A DNA stretch of 64,000 bases, from assembly GCF_013149275.1 (NCBI RefSeq), contig NZ_JABGNA010000001.1, positions 496,001 through 560,000 on the forward strand. Direction: 5' to 3'. This DNA is from Mucilaginibacter sp. SG564. GTDB lineage: Bacteria > Bacteroidota > Bacteroidia > Sphingobacteriales > Sphingobacteriaceae. Positions 52,884 through 62,394 of the stretch are shown here, in pieces. Positions within the stretch are counted from its first letter, which is position 1. Every line of letters starts with the position of its first letter. A program made the translations under genes and the position numbers. The notes beneath the pieces are model-generated. The model ran no database searches. It saw only the letters and a program-made list of their open reading frames with translations, and was not told the DNA's origin.

Positions 52884-53738
52884 ATGAATAGTAATGATCT
52901 TAAAATATTTGAAGCGGTGGCCACCCATGGTAATTTTACCAAAGCTGCCGAGGCCATGTTCACCGTACAATCAAACGTTACCGCGAGGATAAAAAGCCTG
53001 GAAGAGGAATTTGATGTGCAGTTATTTAAAAGAACATCGCGCACGGTAGAGTTAACATCGGCGGGTGAGATATTTATCCAATACTGTAAAAAACTGAACC
53101 ATCTCACCGAAACCTTAAAACAGGAATTATCCAATGTTCATCAGCTATCCGGCTCGCTTAAAATTGGGTGTATTGAAACTACAATGGCGCTTAAAGTGCC
53201 CGGATTGATACAGAAGTTTACTGATGAATACCCCGATGTTACCTTGAGTTTCAGGGCCGACAACTCCGGTAATCTCATCAATGATGTTTTGAACTATAAG
53301 CTCGATGCCGCTTTTGTAGCCGCTCCGGTTACCGCGCCGGAGTTGGGTGTACATCTGGTAAAAGAAGAAACGCTGGCCATCGCTACGGCCGCTAATTATC
53401 CGGATCTGCAGGATTACGTAAAAAAAGGACAAGTGAAAATTGTTGTTTTTGACGTGGGTTGTAGCTATCGCCCCAAGCTGGAAGACTGGCTAAAAGCCCA
53501 GGGGATATTTAATTACCAATGTACCGTGCTGAATACGCTGGAGGGCATAGTAAATTTTGTGGAAGCAGGGGTGGGGATAACTATTATGCCCGAAGATCTG
53601 TTCAGCCAGATGTATTATAACCGGAAGTTAAAAACATACCGCATCGAGGGCGAGCAGGGCGTATTAACCACGTTGATCGCGTACCGGAAAGACCTGCCGC
53701 AGTCAAATGCTATGAAAGTGTTTATGGGTTTGTTTTGA
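52884..53738 (+). CDS. LysR family transcriptional regulator
   Basis: A 284-residue regulator. The N-terminal winged helix is typical: 'LKIFEAVATHGNFTKAAEAM', 'FTVQSNVTARIKSLEEEFDV', 'QLFKRTSRTVELTSAGEIF'. A linker helix and LysR substrate domain follow ('LKIGCIETTMALKVPGLIQK'). It most likely regulates the divergent alpha/beta hydrolase. The ligand is unknown. Confidence 0.93.
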   Translation: MNSNDLKIFEAVATHGNFTKAAEAMFTVQSNVTARIKSLEEEFDVQLFKRTSRTVELTSAGEIFIQYCKKLNHLTETLKQELSNVHQLSGSLKIGCIETTMALKVPGLIQKFTDEYPDVTLSFRADNSGNLINDVLNYKLDAAFVAAPVTAPELGVHLVKEETLAIATAANYPDLQDYVKKGQVKIVVFDVGCSYRPKLEDWLKAQGIFNYQCTVLNTLEGIVNFVEAGVGITIMPEDLFSQMYYNRKLKTYRIEGEQGVLTTLIAYRKDLPQSNAMKVFMGLF

Positions 53739-53802
53739 TCATGAATAACCGGGTTCATTTTTATAAATTTGATGACCTGGTACCAGGCTGTTGATTTACC
53801 CT

Positions 53803-56373
53803 ATGATTTTTAAAAAAATACACAAATCCGGTATTACCTTATTCCTTATTGCTTTTAACGCGGTAATTGCTTATGCGCAAACCAACAATCAGGTAGTTGA
53901 ACTGGGCGTATCACGGGTGCTGGCTCAATACAGGCGTTCGGTGATCAGCGATATTCAATATACACTTAATCTGGATATTCCTGCAGATAAAAATAAAGGT
54001 ATCGAAGCTAAAGAATCCATCAGCCTGGTTTTAAAACATACTGATCAGCCCTTGCAGCTCGATTTGAAACAGGGTGCGGATAAGGTGCATGCCATACAAG
54101 TGAATTACAAACAAATTCCTGTAAAATTGGAGCAGGAGCATTTATTGATAGCTCCCGGATATTTACGTGTGGGTAAAAATACCATCTCGCTTCAATTTAC
54201 TACGGGCGATCAATCCCTTAACCGTAATGACGATTATTTATATGCTTTATTTGTACCCGACAGGGCACGCACGGTTTTTGCTTGCTTTGATCAGCCCGAT
54301 CTGAAAGCTAATTACCTGCTTACGCTCGCCGTACCGGCAGGATGGAAAGCCTTGACCAACGCGGCTATTGCCGATTCGGTAACCCGGAATCAAAGAACCA
54401 CTTATCGCTTCAAAAGATCGGACAAACTGAGTACTTACCTATTTTCCTTTGCTGCAGGTAAATTCAACAGCATTAAACAGCTTATTGATGGCAGGCAGGC
54501 CGAGTTTTTATATCGCGAAACAGATACCACCAAGATTAAACTGAGCATCGCTCCAACGTTTACCGCCCATAAAGATGCTATTAGCTTTTTACAACAGTGG
54601 ACAGGCATCCCGTTCCCTTTTCAAAAAGTGGGTTTTATAGCCATACCCGATTTTCAGTTCGGTGGTATGGAGCACCCTGGCGAAGTACAATACAAAGCTT
54701 CGGCGGTGTTTCTGGATGATGGGGCTACCAAAGATATGATTATAGCCCGGTCGAACCTGTTCTCGCACGAAACGGCACACATGTGGTTTGGTGACCTGGT
54801 AACTATGCGCTGGTTCAATGATGTATGGATGAAGGAGGTATTCGCTAATTTTATGGCCGATAAAATAACCGAAAAGCTCATGGGCAGCGAAACTTTTGAT
54901 CTGAAATTCCTGCAGGATCATTACCCGGCGGCTTACAGCATCGATCGTACACAAGGCGCTAACCCTATACGGCAGGATCTGGATAACCTGAAAGATGCAG
55001 GCTCGCTGTATGGTAACATTATTTACCACAAAGCACCCATCATGATGCAGCAATTGGAATTATTGATGGGAAAGGAGCCATTCAGGCTGGGAATACAGGA
55101 ATATCTGAAAAAATATGCTTATAGCAACGCCACCTGGAACGATCTGATAGCTATTCTGAGTAAACACACTACAACCGACCTGTATACCTGGAATAAAGTA
55201 TGGGTAAATCAACCCGGCCGGCCTGTTTTTGACGATAAGGTCCTTTACAAGGATAACAAGATCAGCAATTTTACCATAACCCAACATCCTGAGTTTGGTG
55301 CTGCACGTATTTGGCCGCAATCGTTCAACGTGACCCTGGTTTACCCGGCCTACACCAAAAACATTGCTGTGAATATGAAAAGCGCGGGTATTGAACTAAA
55401 GGAAGCGGAAGGTCTTGATAAGCCCCAGTATGTGCTATTCAATTCAAACGGGATAGGATATGGCTTGTTTCCGGTAGATAAGGCTGGCACGGATAGTTTA
55501 TTCCGGATCGGCAGCCCTCTGCAAAGGGCCTCGCTATATATATCTGCCTACGAAAATATGTTGGCAGGGCGATATTTTAAGCCACAGGAGCTACTAAGTA
55601 TTTTTTCAAAAGGGTTAGCCCGGGAAAAAGAAGAAACAAATCTGAGGCTGCTAACCGGTTATATGGGTAATATTTACTGGGAGTTTATCACACCTGCTGT
55701 TCGTGATGCTATAGCCGCTGATCTGGAGAATAATTTATGGTATGCATTACAGCAACAAGAGAAGCCAAATAATAAAAAAGTACTGTTCCGCGCTTATCAG
55801 GATGTGTATTTAACCAGGGCTGCTATAAAGAATATCTACACTATATGGCAGCAGCAAAAACCACCGCTGGGCGTAAAGTTAAATGAAGATGATTATACCT
55901 CCCTGGCACTGAGTATCGCTTTAAAAAGTGATTCGGTGCCCGGCGTATTACAGATGCAGGAGACAAGAATTGCCAATGTAGATCGTAAAAAACGATTGGA
56001 ATTTTTAATTCCGGCACTCTCCTCAGACGAGCAGGAAAGAGACCGTTTTTTTAATAGTTTACAGGATGTGAAGAACCGGCAAAAAGAAGCCTGGGTAACC
56101 ACTGCTTTGATTTACCTGCATCATCCGCTTAGACAAAAAACTTCGGAAAAGTATCTGCTCAAAAGCCTGGAACTGGTAGAAGAGATACAGAGAACGGGAG
56201 ACATATTTTTCCCGCAATCATGGTTGCAGGCGATCTTTGGTTATTATCAGGACAAGGAAGCTACCGAAGTTGTAGAAAAATTTTTAAGTACTCATCCCAA
56301 CTATAATCCAAAGTTAAAAGCCAAAATATTACAGAATACAGATAACCTGTTCAGGGCGCAAAAGTTGTTATGA
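53803..56373 (+). CDS. M1 family metallo-aminopeptidase
   Basis: An 856-residue secreted zinc aminopeptidase; the ATG at 53803 gives a signal peptide ending 'VIAYAQ'. The N-terminal beta saddle precedes 'FGGMEHPGEVQYKASAVF', the GxMEN-type exopeptidase motif with His in place of Asn, and the zinc site 'SHETAHMWFGDLVT' (His322, His326) with Glu345 eighteen residues on ('MKEVFANFMAD'). The C-terminal helical domain extends to the end. It would trim N-terminal residues from peptides in the periplasm. A TAAATTTG box at 53764-53771 may be its -7 element. Confidence 0.93.
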   Translation: MIFKKIHKSGITLFLIAFNAVIAYAQTNNQVVELGVSRVLAQYRRSVISDIQYTLNLDIPADKNKGIEAKESISLVLKHTDQPLQLDLKQGADKVHAIQVNYKQIPVKLEQEHLLIAPGYLRVGKNTISLQFTTGDQSLNRNDDYLYALFVPDRARTVFACFDQPDLKANYLLTLAVPAGWKALTNAAIADSVTRNQRTTYRFKRSDKLSTYLFSFAAGKFNSIKQLIDGRQAEFLYRETDTTKIKLSIAPTFTAHKDAISFLQQWTGIPFPFQKVGFIAIPDFQFGGMEHPGEVQYKASAVFLDDGATKDMIIARSNLFSHETAHMWFGDLVTMRWFNDVWMKEVFANFMADKITEKLMGSETFDLKFLQDHYPAAYSIDRTQGANPIRQDLDNLKDAGSLYGNIIYHKAPIMMQQLELLMGKEPFRLGIQEYLKKYAYSNATWNDLIAILSKHTTTDLYTWNKVWVNQPGRPVFDDKVLYKDNKISNFTITQHPEFGAARIWPQSFNVTLVYPAYTKNIAVNMKSAGIELKEAEGLDKPQYVLFNSNGIGYGLFPVDKAGTDSLFRIGSPLQRASLYISAYENMLAGRYFKPQELLSIFSKGLAREKEETNLRLLTGYMGNIYWEFITPAVRDAIAADLENNLWYALQQQEKPNNKKVLFRAYQDVYLTRAAIKNIYTIWQQQKPPLGVKLNEDDYTSLALSIALKSDSVPGVLQMQETRIANVDRKKRLEFLIPALSSDEQERDRFFNSLQDVKNRQKEAWVTTALIYLHHPLRQKTSEKYLLKSLELVEEIQRTGDIFFPQSWLQAIFGYYQDKEATEVVEKFLSTHPNYNPKLKAKILQNTDNLFRAQKLL

Positions 56374-56442
56374 TTGTTCCATATTATGAGATTGAACGTA
56401 TTGGACGTGATTAGCATTGCCGCCCGAAACGATGGTGCAGGA

Positions 56443-56675
56443 GGCACCTACGGAGCCGGGAAATATCTCCTATCAGCTATAAACAGATGGCTCCTCTGGA
56501 GCCTGATAGTTTGTAGTTCCTGCGTTCATAAAAATTAATAAAATGAATGGTTGCCGAGAAAAAAACTCGTATTAACTATAACCGGTGTCCCATCGTGAAA
56601 CCAGCGTAAATTATAGCTCCGGAGGAGCATCCTGTTTATAGAAAGAGTAATAAAGTGCAGTAGCTCCAGAGGAGC
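56443..56675. repeat. Cluster of four GCTCC-N3-GGAGC palindromes
   Basis: The 328-base gap between convergent genes holds four short palindromes of one type: GGCACC-TAC-GGAGCC (56443-56457, one mismatch), GGCTCC-TCT-GGAGCC (56489-56503), GCTCC-GGA-GGAGC (56616-56628) and GCTCC-AGA-GGAGC (56663-56675). Flanking CCTCCTG/CAGGAGG words are also shared. This is a REP-like cluster; no other content was seen in the gap. Confidence 0.65.
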
Positions 56676-56701
56676 CTCCTGAATCTCAAAAATATTTATT
56701 C

Positions 56702-58261
56702 CTATGAGGCATCCAAGGTAGAGCCTTTTTTAATGGTATTGTTCCGAATAAACAGAAATGACATCAAAGCACCTAAAAAAGCAAGCAAAGCCGACAGCTG
56801 CATCACCTTGGTGTAAACAGTAATAAACCCAGATCGGTAAAGTTTTTTAATAACCTGTTGGTCATGCGTGTCAAAGCCTGCGGGCACTTTGGCATCGCCC
56901 AGGTTAACCGCCTGCGTCATCACTGCCTGTTTTTGTTTTTCATTTAATGGGATTTGCTGAATATCCTGTTGTAGCGCGCCGGTGAAAAGCAAAACCGCAA
57001 AGGCCCCCAATATGGCATTGGCAAAAACATTGGCAATGCGCGAAAGTGCGTTATTTACTCCCGATGCCGTTCCCGAATAATGATCACTTACCGAGCCCAT
57101 AACCGCCGCTGTAAGAGGAGCCACCGTAAACGACATGCCCGTACCGAATATGATGATACCCGGGAAAAAGGTGGTCCCATAATCTGCCGGGCCTTTGGTT
57201 TGCCCAACAAATGATAAGATTAATAAGCCTATGCCTGTTGTCGCTGGCCCTGCTATCAATAACAATCTTGGCCCGTGCTTATCCGCAATGGCCCCGGAAA
57301 AACGGGCCATAATGATCATCAGTATAGTGAAAGGCAAAAAAGTAAGACCTGATTGTAGTTGACTATAACCCTGTGCCTGTACCAGGTTGAGCGAAAGAAA
57401 TAACATAGCCGCGCTAAGGCCGGCATATAAAAAAAACGTAAGCAGGTTAACCCCGCTGAAAGTCATGTTTTTGAATAGTGTTAAGGGCATCATCGGGTGA
57501 GTGCTTTTACTTTCGATAAAGATAAAAGTGGCTAGCAGCACTGTCCCCGCTATTAAGGTAGTGTAAACCTGCCAGTGTCCAAATCCCATAGCTGGCGCAC
57601 GTAAAAAGCCGAAGGTAAGCGCGGCTAAGCCAAGTGCTATGGAAATCGCTCCGGGGAAATCGAGAGTGTGGTCGGTGTCTTCATCACGGCTTTCGTTTAC
57701 TTTAAACCAAAGGATCAGCAAGGCTACAACGCCTATCGGTACATTAATGAAAAAGATATAGCGCCATAAACCGGCATCGCCAAAAGCGCCGCCTAAAATA
57801 GGGCCCCCTAAAGTAACTACCGTAGTAAAAGCCGACCAGGTGCCGATGGCCTTGCCCCGTTCTTTTTCGTTTATGGAGGAGGATATTAGAGATAAGCTGC
57901 CCGGTATCATCAATGCGCCACCAATACCTTGCAGCATCCGGAATGCTATGAGCAAATTAACATCGGGGGCAAAGCCGCAGGTTGTTGAGCCCACGATGAA
58001 AATAAAGATGCCTGCCATAAATATCTTTTTTCGGCCCAATTTATCGCCCAGAGCGCCACCGATCATGATTAATGCGGCCAGCATCAATAAATAAGCGTTC
58101 AGTATCCAAAAAAGGTCCGTACCGCTGGCATTAAGGCTTTGTTGCAACGATGGCAGTACCACATTAAGGGCAGTGCCATCAATAAAAGCCATGGCCGAGG
58201 CCATGATAGACGAAACCATGATCCATTTACCGGCCGAACTGCCCAATGCCACTGTTGCCAT
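56702..58261 (-). CDS. MFS efflux transporter, DHA2 (EmrB/QacA) type
   Basis: A 519-residue inner-membrane carrier with about 14 hydrophobic segments. 'DGTALNVVLPSLQQSLNASG' is the DHA2 motif in TM1, 'GGALGDKLGRKKIFMAG' is motif A, and 'GIGGALMIPGSLSLI' and 'GPILGGAFGDAGLWRYIFFI' (motif C) follow. It exports cationic or amphipathic drugs in exchange for protons. No membrane-fusion partner is adjacent, so it probably works alone like QacA. It is monocistronic. Confidence 0.92.
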   Translation of the reverse strand: MATVALGSSAGKWIMVSSIMASAMAFIDGTALNVVLPSLQQSLNASGTDLFWILNAYLLMLAALIMIGGALGDKLGRKKIFMAGIFIFIVGSTTCGFAPDVNLLIAFRMLQGIGGALMIPGSLSLISSSINEKERGKAIGTWSAFTTVVTLGGPILGGAFGDAGLWRYIFFINVPIGVVALLILWFKVNESRDEDTDHTLDFPGAISIALGLAALTFGFLRAPAMGFGHWQVYTTLIAGTVLLATFIFIESKSTHPMMPLTLFKNMTFSGVNLLTFFLYAGLSAAMLFLSLNLVQAQGYSQLQSGLTFLPFTILMIIMARFSGAIADKHGPRLLLIAGPATTGIGLLILSFVGQTKGPADYGTTFFPGIIIFGTGMSFTVAPLTAAVMGSVSDHYSGTASGVNNALSRIANVFANAILGAFAVLLFTGALQQDIQQIPLNEKQKQAVMTQAVNLGDAKVPAGFDTHDQQVIKKLYRSGFITVYTKVMQLSALLAFLGALMSFLFIRNNTIKKGSTLDAS

Positions 58262-58393
58262 AAAATAAGGTTAATGTATATGTAAATGTAACAAATGGCA
58301 ATTACAAAAGGATGGGATAATTGGTGGCAATCATTGGTGTGATGATCACTTAACAGTAATAACCCATTAAGTAGTAGCTATCCTAAAAAGTAT

Positions 58394-58467
58394 GTCATGC
58401 TGAGCGCCGTCGAAGCATGGTGGTGGGGGGCCCTGAGCTCCACCCTTCGACGGCGCTCAGGGTGACA
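58394..58467. repeat. GTCATGCTGAGCG...CGCTCAGGGTGAC inverted repeat
   Basis: GTCATGCTGAGCGCCGTCGA plus AG faces CTTCGACGGCGCTCAGGGTG plus AC: 22-base arms with two mismatches around a 27-base GC-rich centre. I recall this 'CTTCGAC..GCTCAG..TGAC' repeat type from many bacterial genomes. It lies in the gap between the MFS and GH127 genes, which are read in the same direction, and may act as a terminator for GH127. Confidence 0.7.
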
Positions 58468-58517
58468 GTCCCCTTTTTTAGTAGTATTTTTCGTTATGCC
58501 TTTTCATCGTTTATTAC

Positions 58518-60920
58518 TCACTTCACCACCCATTCATGTATCCCCGATGAATTATCTGCCGGTAACTGAATTTCCATTCTTAAAGCCGTAGTATTTACTG
58601 GTTCAAAGCTTACGGTATTAAAACTGTCTTTACTGATATTGTACGGAATAGTGTTTTTTACCGGCACCCATTGACCGTCTTTCAGGTACAGTATTTTGTA
58701 CGATGCCGGGATACGGCAGCCGCCCCAGGGGCCATCATCAAACCAGTATACCTTTGATTCGCTGACGGTATGTGCGGTATCAAAATTATATTGTACGTAT
58801 TCGCTGGTGTTTTTAGCCGGCCACCAATGCAGGTAAGGGTAGTTGGTATCCTTAGAGTCAGCAGGTTCATATTGATCTTTTATAGATGCAAACATCCTGG
58901 TATTTTTTAACGACGATGTTACCTTGCTGGTACTTGCTATGGTAGGTGCAGGTTTTGGCCTTGCAGCCGAAGCTTCGTACGGGATCCATACGGTCATTTC
59001 GCTTGGTCCGCGGTTTGCCCAGGCATAATAGGGAATGGCTTTTACCTGTTGGTTGGCCTCGATTAATCGATTGCTGTTTAACTGGCGTTTTGTGCTTTTA
59101 CCCACGGTATTTATCACATCAACGCCGTTGAGCAGATCGGCATAATAATTTGCCTCGGCAATGGCGTTTTTATCAACCATAATGTTTTGAACCAGGCTGT
59201 CTTTATTATCGGGGCCTTCAAGGCAATACACAACTGGTCCGCGTTCAAAAGCAAAACGATTGATATCATCCTTTACCAATGGGTTGGCCAATACTTTTTC
59301 GGTTTTCATGGGTAACAGCAAGGAAACCTGGTCGCCCTTTTTCCAGGTACGTTTTAATACCGCGTATCCTTTTTCGGTAACAAATGATTGCGGTTTACCG
59401 TTGATGGATAACATCACGGGTAACACTTTTTTATCCATAAAAGTATATAGATCACCCGGCACTGGTTGCTGTTTGGCCCACCCTGGTATACGTATCCTTA
59501 AGGTAAATTCGGTGTTTTTTTCCGGATTAACCGTGATATCAACTTTGCCTTTCCAGGGGTAATCAGTTGTTTGAACGATGTTCACATTGCCTGATGCCAG
59601 TTTGATGTTACTGGTATTGCCCATAAACAGATTTACGTACAGGTCATTTTTGTTTTTGGCATAAACATACCCCGGCAACGATGGCAAAAAACGGGTCATG
59701 TTGCTGATGCAGCAGGCGCAGCTGATCCAGGCACTGCGTTCGTTTTGCGACATAGATGCCAGTGGATTAGGGTAAAAGAAACGATCGCCACTGAGCGAAA
59801 CACCCGAGAGCAAACCATTGTAAAGTGTTCTTTCCAGTACATCAATATATTTGGAATCGCCGTGCAGCAAAAACATCCGGTTGTTCCAGTACACATTACC
59901 AATAGCCGCGCAGGTTTCGGCATAAGCCGACATGTTTGGCAACTGGTACGCGTCGCCAAAAGCCTCGCCGTTACCGGTTGCACCTATACCGCCTGTGATG
60001 TATAGTTTTTTGTTGACCACATCGCCCCATATATCATCAATAGCGGCTAAATATTTGGTGTCGCCCGTTAAGGCTGCAATATCTGCCATACCGGTATACA
60101 TATAAGCTGCCCTTACCGCATGCCCTTCGGCCTCATGTTGGTCGACTACTTTTTTGTTGGCCTGGTTGTAAGCGTCGCCCTTGGGGCCGCGCACATCCAG
60201 GAAAAATTTGGCCAGATCAAGGTATTGCCTGTTGCCGGTGACCCGGTACATTTTTGATAGCCCAATTTCTACTATCTGGTGACCGGGATATTCTTCCAGC
60301 TTGCCCGGTCCAAAAACCCTAACCAGCAGATCGGCATTTTTTATAGCGATATTAAGCAATGTACGTTTACCGGTAGCCTGGTAATGGGCAACGGCAGCTT
60401 CGTACAAGTGGCCGCAATCATACAATTCGTGGCTTAGTACTTCCTCTTGTTCCCAGCGTTTGGCGCCTATCCATTCATGCGGTTTTTGGGCATGTACACT
60501 ACGGAAGGTATACAGGTAACCATCGGGTTCCTGTGCGGCACCGATAATGCTGATCAGTGTATCGATATATTTATCAAGTTGAGGGTTAGCTTTGTTTTGC
60601 ATGGAGTAGGAGGCTCCTTCGATAGCCTTATATACATCGGTATCATCAAACGGGAATTCGCTTAGTTTATCGCCATCAAGTTTTTTGGCGGCCCTTAAAA
60701 AATTATCCATGCGGCCGTTTGCCTTGCATTGCGCCAAAACGTAGGGGATGGTCACATTGGCGTTAACCTCCATTTTGGGCTGCCAGAAATGATCATTCAC
60801 GTGAACACTGGTGAAGACCACAGGCTGTATAGGATAATCTTTTTGCTGTGAAAAGGCCATATTTGTAAATGCTATTATGAATAGCGGTAGCATGCAGACT
60901 GTTTTTCTTTTCTTGATCAT
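58518..60920 (-). CDS. GH127 beta-L-arabinofuranosidase
   Basis: An 800-residue secreted enzyme (signal ending NMAFSQ). The GH127/DUF1680 barrel includes 'WIGAKRWEQEEVLSHELYDC' and 'VDQHEAEGHAVRAAYMYTGM'. The unusual Cys-nucleophile site is complete: Glu335 and Cys337 in 'SAYAETCAAIGN', and Cys401, Cys403, Cys404 in 'SCACCISNMTRF', matching Glu338, Cys340, Cys415, Cys417 and Cys418 of Bifidobacterium HypBA1. The last ~120 residues are an extra beta-sandwich, F5/8-type. HypBA1 removes arabinose from hydroxyproline-linked beta-arabinosides of plant extensin. The divergent neighbours degrade hydroxyproline, which supports that substrate. Confidence 0.9.
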   Translation of the reverse strand: MIKKRKTVCMLPLFIIAFTNMAFSQQKDYPIQPVVFTSVHVNDHFWQPKMEVNANVTIPYVLAQCKANGRMDNFLRAAKKLDGDKLSEFPFDDTDVYKAIEGASYSMQNKANPQLDKYIDTLISIIGAAQEPDGYLYTFRSVHAQKPHEWIGAKRWEQEEVLSHELYDCGHLYEAAVAHYQATGKRTLLNIAIKNADLLVRVFGPGKLEEYPGHQIVEIGLSKMYRVTGNRQYLDLAKFFLDVRGPKGDAYNQANKKVVDQHEAEGHAVRAAYMYTGMADIAALTGDTKYLAAIDDIWGDVVNKKLYITGGIGATGNGEAFGDAYQLPNMSAYAETCAAIGNVYWNNRMFLLHGDSKYIDVLERTLYNGLLSGVSLSGDRFFYPNPLASMSQNERSAWISCACCISNMTRFLPSLPGYVYAKNKNDLYVNLFMGNTSNIKLASGNVNIVQTTDYPWKGKVDITVNPEKNTEFTLRIRIPGWAKQQPVPGDLYTFMDKKVLPVMLSINGKPQSFVTEKGYAVLKRTWKKGDQVSLLLPMKTEKVLANPLVKDDINRFAFERGPVVYCLEGPDNKDSLVQNIMVDKNAIAEANYYADLLNGVDVINTVGKSTKRQLNSNRLIEANQQVKAIPYYAWANRGPSEMTVWIPYEASAARPKPAPTIASTSKVTSSLKNTRMFASIKDQYEPADSKDTNYPYLHWWPAKNTSEYVQYNFDTAHTVSESKVYWFDDGPWGGCRIPASYKILYLKDGQWVPVKNTIPYNISKDSFNTVSFEPVNTTALRMEIQLPADNSSGIHEWVVK

Positions 60921-61049
60921 ACGTTTGGTTTTCCGGATATGTAAAGTAAAACTACAGGTATGTACAGAAATGTGATGGATGATAATTTGCAGGGTGATAA
61001 CCGGATTTTACCCCATTTTGCTGTCAGTATATGCCTCAAATTTATTTAG

Positions 61050-61319
61050 TATATTTGTGTAGGTAACAGCCCGCTTGTATGTAAAAAATACGAGCGGGCT
61101 GTTTTGGTTAAACGCAGAAAGGAACAAAGATAGTCTGTTTTTTATTTAGTTATTTGATAGTCAATTATTTAATACTTTTTTAAGCCTTAAAAAAGCTTAT
61201 CAAAATGGGGTTTAAATTTGTTAAAAAGTGTTAAAATGAGGCTGTTTTGAATATTTTATAGCCGCTTTTACCTCCGTTTTGACTAAAAAAGTGTTAAAAT
61301 TCAAGGTTTAAAAAGTTTT
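61050..61319 (+). repeat. Hairpin-led intergenic element, copy B
   Basis: This copy has TATATTTG (61050-61057), seven bases, then a 16-pair hairpin (61065-61080 / 61088-61103, one G-U) and the same AT-rich tail as copy A, including GTGTTAAAAT (61291) and GGTTTAAAAAGTTTT (to 61319). The hairpin sequence differs from copy A, yet the stem is kept. There is no upstream plus-strand gene here, so the hairpin is not a terminator for a known gene. The rest of the 527-base divergent gap holds a TAAGTTTG box (61424-61431), the candidate -7 of the hydroxyproline operon, and nothing else I could recognise. Confidence 0.65.
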
Positions 61320-61447
61320 TTGCACCATGAATTATCACGATTTGAGTGCCGAAAACAGTTTGCCTGGATAAAATATGGTTAGTACCAGTTAAATTATTGA
61401 GTTATTCATATGGGCTGCGAAACTAAGTTTGTAAAAAACATTTAGCA

Positions 61448-62383
61448 ATGATAGCATTTGAATGGAAAGGCGTATTACCCGCCGTAACTACCAAGTTTAC
61501 CAATCATGATGAATTGGACTTTGAAGCTTTTAATATCAACTTAAATGCCCAACTGGAAGCGGGTGTTGATGGTTTTATACTGGGCGGGTCTTTAGGTGAA
61601 GCAAGCGTACTGAGCGATCAGGAAAAATACGATCTGCTTGCTCATACCGCAGCCTTTGTGGAGGGAAAAGTGCCTGTTATACTCAATATTGCGGAGCAAA
61701 CAACCAAGGCTGCCGTTATCTGCGCGCAAAAAGCATTTGACAATGGAGCTGATGGCTTAATGTTATTACCGCCCATGCGTTATGGCAGCGATGAGCGCGA
61801 AACCATCGCTTATATCAGTACTATTGCCAAAAGCACGCCGCTACCCATCATGATCTACAATAACCCGGTTGATTATAAGGTAGAGATCACCCTGGATATG
61901 TTTGAACAACTTGCAGCCTATGATAATATACAGGCGGTAAAGGAATCAACCCGCAATGTATCTAACGTAACACGCATGATCAATCGCTTTGGCGACAGGT
62001 TTAAAATATTAACCGGTGTTGATCCCCTGGCTATGGAAAGCCTGGTGATGGGTGCAGACGGCTGGGTTGCTGGCCTGGTTGATGCTTTCCCTAAAGAAAC
62101 TGTAGCCATATACCGCCTGGTTAAGGCTAAACGATACGATGAGGCACTGGCTATATACCGTTGGTTTTTACCGGTATTGGAGCTGGATATCCATCCCAAA
62201 TTGGTACAATACATTAAACTGGCAGAAGTGGCAACCGGTATTGGTACCGAAAATGTACGTGCTCCGCGTTTGCCATTAGTTGGTGCTGAGCGTGAAAAAG
62301 TTCAAAAGATCATTAACGATGCGCTTGCTGTTCGTCCGTTGTTACCTGTAGGAAGTTGGGGTAAATTAAACGTGGTTGTATAA
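61448..62383 (+). CDS. DapA-family lyase, likely pyrroline-4-hydroxy-2-carboxylate deaminase
   Basis: A 311-residue TIM barrel of the dihydrodipicolinate synthase family. The Schiff-base Lys165 lies in 'IQAVKESTRN' and the catalytic Tyr137 in 'PIMIYNNPVDY'; 'GGSLGEASVLSDQEK' is the phosphate-like loop, with Gly-Ser in place of the Thr-Thr usual in true DapA. Its place before a 4-hydroxyproline epimerase and a D-amino-acid dehydrogenase indicates the third step of hydroxyproline breakdown, turning 1-pyrroline-4-hydroxy-2-carboxylate into 2-oxoglutarate semialdehyde with loss of ammonia. It is the first gene of the operon, 11 bases before the next. Confidence 0.85.
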   Translation: MIAFEWKGVLPAVTTKFTNHDELDFEAFNINLNAQLEAGVDGFILGGSLGEASVLSDQEKYDLLAHTAAFVEGKVPVILNIAEQTTKAAVICAQKAFDNGADGLMLLPPMRYGSDERETIAYISTIAKSTPLPIMIYNNPVDYKVEITLDMFEQLAAYDNIQAVKESTRNVSNVTRMINRFGDRFKILTGVDPLAMESLVMGADGWVAGLVDAFPKETVAIYRLVKAKRYDEALAIYRWFLPVLELDIHPKLVQYIKLAEVATGIGTENVRAPRLPLVGAEREKVQKIINDALAVRPLLPVGSWGKLNVVV

Positions 62384-62394
62384 CAATAAAACAC

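Noticed and set aside
53764-53771. TAAATTTG as a full promoter of the M1 peptidase gene
   Set aside because: The nearest TTTG is 26 bases upstream, so the promoter is incomplete by consensus.
56443-56675. A CRISPR array
   Set aside because: The repeats are short palindromes with irregular spacing (about 46, 127 and 47 bases) and no cas genes.
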